Shown here piece by piece: positions 41,928-46,339 of a stretch of 46,339 nt of DNA. The stretch lies in NCBI GenBank assembly GCA_027623555.1, contig JAQBSZ010000032.1:1-46339 (forward strand). The letters are read 5' to 3'. Below the pieces are notes generated by a model. The model saw only the letters and a program-made list of their open reading frames with translations. It was not told the origin of the DNA and ran no database searches. Numbering within the stretch: position 1 is the first letter of the stretch; each line of letters starts with the position of its first letter. The translations under genes and the position numbers were made by a program. Source of the DNA: Pseudomonadota bacterium. GTDB taxonomy: Bacteria > Pseudomonadota > Gammaproteobacteria > Pseudomonadales > Pseudohongiellaceae.

Positions 41928-42040
41928 GGCTATACTCCTGAGGTGTTGAATTGTTAAACTATCATTCAAGATTCTTGTTGCATACTCTTAATGCGGCCTA
42001 AACTGCTTAAGCGCCTACACTCACCGCTTTGCCGCCGCCG

Positions 42041-42461
42041 TTATGGCACCAGCGGCTCGACATGCGTGATACGCTCATTGAGCTGACCTATCACCCAGAA
42101 GCTAGAGAGATTGTTGGCATTGTCTGACTTCTGTTCATTTACATGGCGAATGTTGGTTTCAAACGGGAGCAGGTATTCCGTGCCCCCCGGTCTCGTCATC
42201 GAACTCCGCGTCATTGGGACTCGTCCATGGCGTGCGCATCTGCGACTCCATGATCTCTTCCGTCACTGGATCGAACATGCCAATACCATTACCCCGATAC
42301 TGACCCCATTGCTCGCATGCTAATCGTATAGGTCTTGGGTTTCAGCCTAACCTCTGGGAATCTTTACTGCCCCCGGGCATCGCTGACCACCGAGACCGTA
42401 ATCGTCGAGTCATCCCGCTTCGCGCTGACGATCACGCCCTCCTCTTGTTTTGCTTCAACAT
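42041..42461 (-). pseudogene. Decayed, internally deleted paralogue of the streptogramin-lyase-like gene at 45209
   Basis: On the minus strand an ATG with AAGGGG upstream starts MLKQNKRRA and stops. In another frame follows GVIVSAKRDDSTITVSVVSD, ARGQ, a stop where the intact gene has Tyr, then RLKPKTYTISMRAMG, which matches residues 51-94 of the gene at 45209. The match ends near 42305 and jumps to a propeller C terminus: GIGMFDPVTEEIMESQMRTP, WTSPNDAEFDDETG, a frameshift, TEYLLPFETNIRHVNEQKSD and NLSSFWVIGQLNERITHVEP, LVP, stop at 42041. The heme domain and most of the propeller are deleted. Several stops and frameshifts make it non-functional. Its leader matches those at 21.4 and 45.0 kb. 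Confidence 0.85.
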
Positions 42462-42533
42462 CTGCTTCCCCTTAAAAGTGAATTATCTTGTCCACTTCGA
42501 TAGCTAGCGATGGATCAATAACTTATACAATTG

Positions 42534-42547
42534 AATAAAGTAGCCCA
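42534..42547 (-). promoter_or_regulatory. Shared palindromic site, copy 6 (upstream of the pseudogene)
   Basis: TATACAATTGAATA, perfect consensus, with its far edge 86 bases before the pseudogene ATG. The regulatory region survives although the gene is dead. Confidence 0.55.
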
Positions 42548-42894
42548 GTGAAAGATTACACTTTTTATGAGGAATGTCCATCAAAAGCGAACTGTAACCG
42601 CAAAATGGCCTATTTTGTCACCGTTAATGCCGGCGCCAGGTCTTTCCGATCACCAATAGCCTGCAGGCATCGCCTTACTTGCTCTGCAATTATATTGCAC
42701 GCGAGCAACGGTAAATAATCCTGCCAATAAAAACGGGATTAGTAGAACTAGCGTTCTACTGTTCATGGGCCAAGGGTTCCATATACCATTTAATCAGGGG
42801 GCAAATTTAATATCCTGATGCTGTCGCTATTTTTCAGACCCTTAATTATACTGAAGATCGATTCAGAGAATTCCAACCAACCTTGGAGAACAAC
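42548..42894. other. Intergenic region with duplicated upstream sequence
   Basis: No gene is seen. 42560-42590 matches the region beside palindrome copy 5 (28.1 kb), and 42625-42655 (GTTAATGCCGGCGCCAGGTC) matches the region upstream of the TonB receptor (about 21671). The part from 42660 to the NIPSNAP gene holds nothing I can support. Confidence 0.5.
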
Positions 42895-43314
42895 GTGAAG
42901 AAAATTAATAAGACTATCTGCTTTTCCCTGTTATCCCTCATTATCGGCCTAGGCGCTGGCATTGTGGTTACTTCTTCGGCACAGGATGGCGGAAAAGTAT
43001 TCGAACTTCGAATCTATACAGTCACAGGGGGTCATTTGGATAATCTGAACGCCCGCTTCCGAGACCATACAACAGGTATTTTCAGAAAACACGGGATGGG
43101 TGTAGTTGGCTACTGGTCACCAACCAGTGAAGAAGAAGCTGACGACACATTAATATATTTACTGGAGCACGAGAGCCAGGACGCGGCTAACGCCGCATGG
43201 GATGCTTTTGGAGAAGACCCCGAATGGCTGGCAGTAGCCGGTGACGTCCCTCGCAGCGCACTCACAATTGAAAGACGCTATATGACTGCAACAGATTATT
43301 CTCCAATGAAATAG
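42895..43314 (+). CDS. Exported NIPSNAP family protein
   Basis: 139 residues with a hydrophobic signal or anchor segment (ICFSLLSLIIGLGAGIVVTS, then SAQ). The NIPSNAP ferredoxin-like domain follows: VFELRIYTVTGGHLDNLNAR, FRDHTTGIFRKHGMGVVGYW, LIYLLEHESQDAANAAWDAF and DPEWLAV. The molecular role of bacterial NIPSNAP proteins is unknown; they often accompany secreted oxidoreductases. The GTG at 42895 is used because TTGGAGA lies seven bases upstream; the in-frame TTG at 42883 is part of that site. A clear terminator follows. Confidence 0.88.
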   Translation: MKKINKTICFSLLSLIIGLGAGIVVTSSAQDGGKVFELRIYTVTGGHLDNLNARFRDHTTGIFRKHGMGVVGYWSPTSEEEADDTLIYLLEHESQDAANAAWDAFGEDPEWLAVAGDVPRSALTIERRYMTATDYSPMK

Positions 43315-43335
43315 AACGAAGGAATCAACGTTACT

Positions 43336-43361
43336 GCCCCGGTGGGGGCTTCCTTCTTTTT
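43336..43361 (+). terminator. Intrinsic terminator after the NIPSNAP gene
   Basis: GCCCC (43336-43340), a 4-base loop, GGGGC (43345-43349), then TTCCTTCTTTTT. It begins 21 bases after the stop codon. The stem is short but GC-only and the tract is T-rich. Confidence 0.75.
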
Positions 43362-43450
43362 GAATCCGGTTTGATGGAAAAGGTGCGCCGAAAGCGCACG
43401 GGTGATACTTTTAATTTCCCCGCCATTTCGATTCCACAAGCGTTAACTAG

Positions 43451-44698
43451 TTAATACTTCAGCGGTCGATCGAAAACTTCCTTATCAAACTCATCTTCCC
43501 AATTGGCAACGGTTGTCGCCACCGATAGATCACCACCTATATTGACAGCTGTGCGAAGCATATCTAATGGCCGATCGAAAGGCAGAACAAAACCGACTGC
43601 AATTGCTATTTGTTCTGGTGAGAGTCCGATAGTTCCCATCACAGCAGGCATTAGAAACAGCGACGCGCTAGGCACTGCAGCAGTGCCCACAGACACAAGA
43701 GTTGTTGATCCGGCGATCAAGACATAATCAACCAAACTTAGCTCGACACCGAAGGCCTGCGCCGCAAAAACGGAGACTATCCCCACATAGAGGGCAGTGC
43801 CATCCATATTTATGGTTGCACCCAGAGGGAGCACCGTTGAAGCCACTACGGGTGAAATTCCTAAATTTTCCTCGGCTACCGATATTGACACAGGCAGAGT
43901 TGCAGAACTGGAGGAGGTTGAAAAAGCCACCAACATAGCGTCACGTGCCCCACGAAAATATGAAATCGGAGACAATTTCAGCATCGTCTTCATTACTAAC
44001 AAACCATGGACAATAATCACATGCGCCAGACAGCTTAATACGACTGCCAAAACCAAGGAAAGAACATCAAACAGTGCAGCGACACCTTGCGTACCTGCCA
44101 TCACTGCAATTAATGCGAGCACGCCGAAGGGTGCGACCTCCATTACCCAGTGGGTAATCTTTAACATCATTTGGGAACTAGCGTCCATTAAGTCAGCTAC
44201 TGGCCTACCCTTTTCCCCAATCGTCAAAAGGCTTACACCCATTAGTAAGGCAAAAAATATGATAGCGAGAATATTTCCGTCCGCCAGTGCGGCAACCGGA
44301 TTTATTGGCACAATATCCATTAACCGATCTGACAATGGCATTGCTTCTTGAACAGCGGTTGGCGTTGCTGTTGAAAAATCAACCCCAACACCCGGCTGAA
44401 GAATTACTGCCATCGTTAAACCTATGACAATAGCGGCGAGGGTCGTGGCCATGTATAGCACCAGAGTTTTAATCCCCAAGGAACCGAGCTTACTCGGGTC
44501 TCCCATGGAAACTACGCCTGCGACGAGCGTGACGAATACCAGAGGCACTACCACCATCCGGATCAAGCGAAGAAATAGGTCGCCGATCCAACCAATACTT
44601 TCTGAACCGGGTCCCCATATGGCACCGATGATGACACCCAATACTAGCGCTCCGAGAATTCGTTTCCAAAGCGTTATTTCGAACCAGACTCCCAACAT
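43451..44698 (-). CDS. Dicarboxylate/amino-acid:cation symporter (DAACS family)
   Basis: 415 residues, multi-spanning inner-membrane protein. Signature segments: KRILGALVLGVIIGAIWGPG, DLFLRLIRMVVVPLVFVTLV, AFSTSSSSATLPVSISVAEE (the serine-rich hairpin), LPLGATINMDGTALYVGIVS (the NMDGT motif) and VGFVLPFDRPLDMLRTAVNI near the C terminus. Members take up glutamate, aspartate, succinate or similar acids with protons or sodium. The start at 44698 is chosen for GGAGA upstream; the longer frame to 44761 lacks a site. Possible link to the TcuA-like enzyme through organic-acid use (inference). Confidence 0.93.
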   Translation of the reverse strand: MLGVWFEITLWKRILGALVLGVIIGAIWGPGSESIGWIGDLFLRLIRMVVVPLVFVTLVAGVVSMGDPSKLGSLGIKTLVLYMATTLAAIVIGLTMAVILQPGVGVDFSTATPTAVQEAMPLSDRLMDIVPINPVAALADGNILAIIFFALLMGVSLLTIGEKGRPVADLMDASSQMMLKITHWVMEVAPFGVLALIAVMAGTQGVAALFDVLSLVLAVVLSCLAHVIIVHGLLVMKTMLKLSPISYFRGARDAMLVAFSTSSSSATLPVSISVAEENLGISPVVASTVLPLGATINMDGTALYVGIVSVFAAQAFGVELSLVDYVLIAGSTTLVSVGTAAVPSASLFLMPAVMGTIGLSPEQIAIAVGFVLPFDRPLDMLRTAVNIGGDLSVATTVANWEDEFDKEVFDRPLKY

Positions 44699-45077
44699 GT
44701 TTATCTCCAGTAATTGATCCAAAACAGTTTGGATTCGAATGTGGGCAAAGAACTTCTCCAATAACGTTATTCTGAGTCCTGGTTTCGATGCTTACGATTT
44801 CACAAGGCATGACGACACAGTTGGGATTGAAAAAAATATCGTCATGGAAACTAATGAGCCAGATATTGCTATTGTTTTTCTCATAGCGCTTTTCCTGTCT
44901 TAGCGCAGAGGACATAGGTGTTTCTTTGTTATTGGATTTTGCTGATCTTGATAACTCTAATCAGACGCAGAATTTTAGAATATCATTGCTCTAAGTAGAA
45001 TTATACAACTGAATAAAAGATGATATTATAGCTCACTAGCTGAGCGGTCAAGATTAAGCACTTTCAAAGGTAAGCAG
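44699..45077. other. Intergenic region between the symporter and the heme-lipoprotein gene
   Basis: No gene is supported in these 379 bases. Palindrome copy 7 lies at 45002-45015. The segment from there to 45077 is homologous to the leader of the pseudogene at 42.4 kb (GCTAGCT, CAAGAT, CACTTT, then GCAGATGTT). Confidence 0.5.
45002..45015. promoter_or_regulatory. Shared palindromic site, copy 7
   Basis: TATACAACTGAATA, one base off consensus, in the orientation opposite to the downstream plus-strand genes. On the minus strand it runs into TATAAT, a perfect -10 sequence pointing toward the symporter gene about 300 bases away. It may serve both directions. Confidence 0.5.
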
Positions 45078-45188
45078 ATGTTCAGACAAAACAAGAGAAG
45101 AAGAGATACGAAGGGTGACGACTCAGCTGCAGGCCGTGAGGCCGGAGAGAGTCGCCTACAGCAATTCTCTAATCGACAATTGCAATAA
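45078..45188 (+). CDS. Small leader ORF (36 codons) upstream of the heme-lipoprotein gene
   Basis: An ATG preceded by AAAGGTAAGCAG opens a 36-residue basic frame (MFRQNKRRRDTKGDDSAAGR...), ending 20 bases before the next ATG. Its first codons and its ribosome-binding region match the start of the pseudogene (MLKQNKRR) and of the TonB receptor gene (MLKKSK). It may be a short leader peptide, or the relic of a gene start copied from such a leader. I do not recognise a function, and expression is not certain. Confidence 0.35.
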   Translation: MFRQNKRRRDTKGDDSAAGREAGESRLQQFSNRQLQ

Positions 45189-45208
45189 TTTCGCTCGGGA
45201 GACGAATA

Positions 45209-46339
45209 ATGAGGACTAGAAGGATTACCGAATTGGCTATGCTGGCTCTGATAGGAATATTTCTCTTGGGTCTGACGGCGTGCAGCCCTGCGCTAGCCGC
45301 AGAGGCTTCTGCGTTGACGGGTACGGTCACCTCGCAAGAGGAAGACGCGATGGAAGGTGTGATCGTCAGCGCGAAGCGGGATGGCTCGAACATGACGGTC
45401 TCAGTGGTCAGCGATGCCCAGGGGCAGTACAGCTTCCCTCAGGACAGACTGAAACCCGGCACCTATGCGATCAGCATGCGGGCGGTGGGATACGATCTGA
45501 CCAGCCCGGGGCCGGTGGCGCTGACGGCGGAGCCAGCTCACCTGGATTTGCAGTTGACGAAGACCCGCAGGCTGTCCGCACAGCTCTCGAATGGTGAATG
45601 GCTGATGAGTATGCCAGGAAGCTTCGCGGAGAAGGCCGACGCGGACAATAATTGCACCATGTGTCACACGCTGCAGCGACCGCTGACATCTCGTTACCAA
45701 GCGGCCGAGATGACGACCGTCGTGCAGCGCATGGGCGCCCACACGCTTAACTCCACGGTGCTGCATCCGCACTTCAAGTCACAAACTCCCGAAATGCTCA
45801 GCCAGCCGCCCACGCAGGTGCAGATCGACAGAGGGAAATACATCAGCACTATCAATCTAAGTGCGGCTGACACCTGGCAATTCCCTCTACAGACATTGCC
45901 CCGTCCCACGGGCAAAGCAACCCAGGTGATAATGACCACGTATGATCTGCCGCGACCGGACGCCGCGCCCCATGACACTGAGATGGATGCCCAAGGGAAT
46001 GTCTGGTATATCGATTTCGTCTCTCCGTACATTGGGAAACTAGATCCCGAGACGGGCGCAGTGACTGAGTACGAGCTTCCGATACAAAAACCGGGATACG
46101 CGACTGGCGGCCTCAACATCGCGATTGGAGACGACGGAATGATTTACGGATCCACAATGGAACAGGCTCAGGTGGTGAGGCTGGATCCAAAGACGGAGGA
46201 AATGGAGACGTTTGTTTTCCCGCATTGGAACGTTGATTCGGTTGGAGCGGATGCCCGCGTGACAATGGTCGACCCGAGTGCCTCCTTGGTCGATGGCCTC
46301 ATTTGGGTCACTGCCTACACAGGCGGAGGACCCGGCCTG
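45209..46339 (+). CDS. Heme-c lipoprotein with carboxypeptidase-regulatory-like domain and Vgb-like propeller (3' end outside window)
   Basis: 377 codons are visible and the frame is open at the window end. The N terminus has a hydrophobic segment ending in a lipobox (LTAC, Cys25), so it is probably a lipoprotein. Residues 35-116 form a carboxypeptidase-regulatory-like (Ig-type) domain: LTGTVTSQEEDAMEGVIVSA, DAQGQYSFPQDRLKPGTYAI. A c-type heme motif CTMCH is at 149-153. From about residue 250 a streptogramin-lyase (Vgb)-like propeller begins: PHDTEMDAQGNVWYIDFVSP, IGKLDPETGAVTEYELP, IAIGDDGMIYGSTMEQAQVV. Vgb is a C-O lyase, but heme-bearing homologues have no established reaction. The start at 45209 has GGGAGAC upstream. 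The pseudogene at 42.0 kb is a paralogue and suggests the missing end. Confidence 0.85.
   Translation, partial: MRTRRITELAMLALIGIFLLGLTACSPALAAEASALTGTVTSQEEDAMEGVIVSAKRDGSNMTVSVVSDAQGQYSFPQDRLKPGTYAISMRAVGYDLTSPGPVALTAEPAHLDLQLTKTRRLSAQLSNGEWLMSMPGSFAEKADADNNCTMCHTLQRPLTSRYQAAEMTTVVQRMGAHTLNSTVLHPHFKSQTPEMLSQPPTQVQIDRGKYISTINLSAADTWQFPLQTLPRPTGKATQVIMTTYDLPRPDAAPHDTEMDAQGNVWYIDFVSPYIGKLDPETGAVTEYELPIQKPGYATGGLNIAIGDDGMIYGSTMEQAQVVRLDPKTEEMETFVFPHWNVDSVGADARVTMVDPSASLVDGLIWVTAYTGGGPGL

Noticed and set aside
44490..44915. Minus-strand frame overlapping the 5' end of the symporter gene
   Set aside because: It overlaps the symporter in another frame, shows no domain and has no plausible ribosome-binding site.

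Overview
The window looks like chromosomal DNA of an uncultured, Gram-negative heterotroph. A gammaproteobacterium is my best guess, from the TonB receptor, the REP/RAYT element, the DAACS symporter and the general protein style, but no rRNA or other marker confirms it. No tRNA, rRNA or CRISPR array was seen. Almost every gene encodes an exported protein (Sec, Tat or lipoprotein signal), and most exported proteins are redox enzymes (PQQ, c-type heme, probable copper) or hydrolases. The region reads as a periplasmic oxidation and catabolism island built by repeated gene duplication. Base composition is mosaic: the DUF1501/PSD1 pair (5.6-10.4 kb) and the aldolase (28.3-29.2 kb) look GC-rich, while the 2Fe-2S reductase/CDGSH block (21.8-23.4 kb) and the sterol-desaturase gene (26.9-28.0 kb) look AT-rich.

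Layout. 1-1.2 kb: end of a secreted protein of an unnamed family (here called the CHEGNY family) plus a DUF6152 protein. 1.3 kb: a REP-type inverted pair. 1.4-11.9 kb (minus): two PQQ dehydrogenases, a DUF1501 Tat protein, a PSD1-type cytochrome protein and a heme-c/copper-monooxygenase-like protein. 12.1-18.4 kb (plus): a B3-like metallo-hydrolase, a CHEGNY protein, a diheme cytochrome with a PQQ alcohol-dehydrogenase-like enzyme, and a serine hydrolase. 18.6 kb: an ABC-ATPase remnant and a strong terminator. 18.8-29.2 kb (minus): TonB receptor, 2Fe-2S reductase, CDGSH protein, a truncated gene end, a secreted protein with its heme-c/copper partner, a Tat-exported HAD dehalogenase, a sterol-desaturase family enzyme and an exported HpcH/HpaI aldolase. 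29.5-36 kb: an MBL hydrolase, an NHL protein resembling the lyase half of peptide-amidating enzyme, a complete RAYT element, a TcuA-like flavoprotein, a miniature deletion derivative of the RAYT element, and a CHEGNY protein. 36-42 kb (minus): a quinohemoprotein, a CHEGNY protein, and the second secreted-protein plus heme-c/copper pair. 42-46.3 kb: a decayed paralogue of the last gene, a NIPSNAP protein, a DAACS symporter and a heme-lipoprotein with a streptogramin-lyase-like propeller that runs off the window.

How it may work together (inference): the TonB receptor and symporter import substrates or products. PQQ dehydrogenases pass electrons to c-type cytochromes. Heme/copper proteins, MBL, serine, HAD and aldolase enzymes transform organic substrates in the periplasm. 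Seven near-identical palindromic sites (TATWCAATTGWATA) lie upstream of genes scattered across the window, and several genes share duplicated leader DNA, which suggests a common regulon. The most interesting signals are this shared site with its swapped leader/signal-peptide modules, the RAYT element with its deletion derivative, and the duplicated heme-c/copper-monooxygenase modules.
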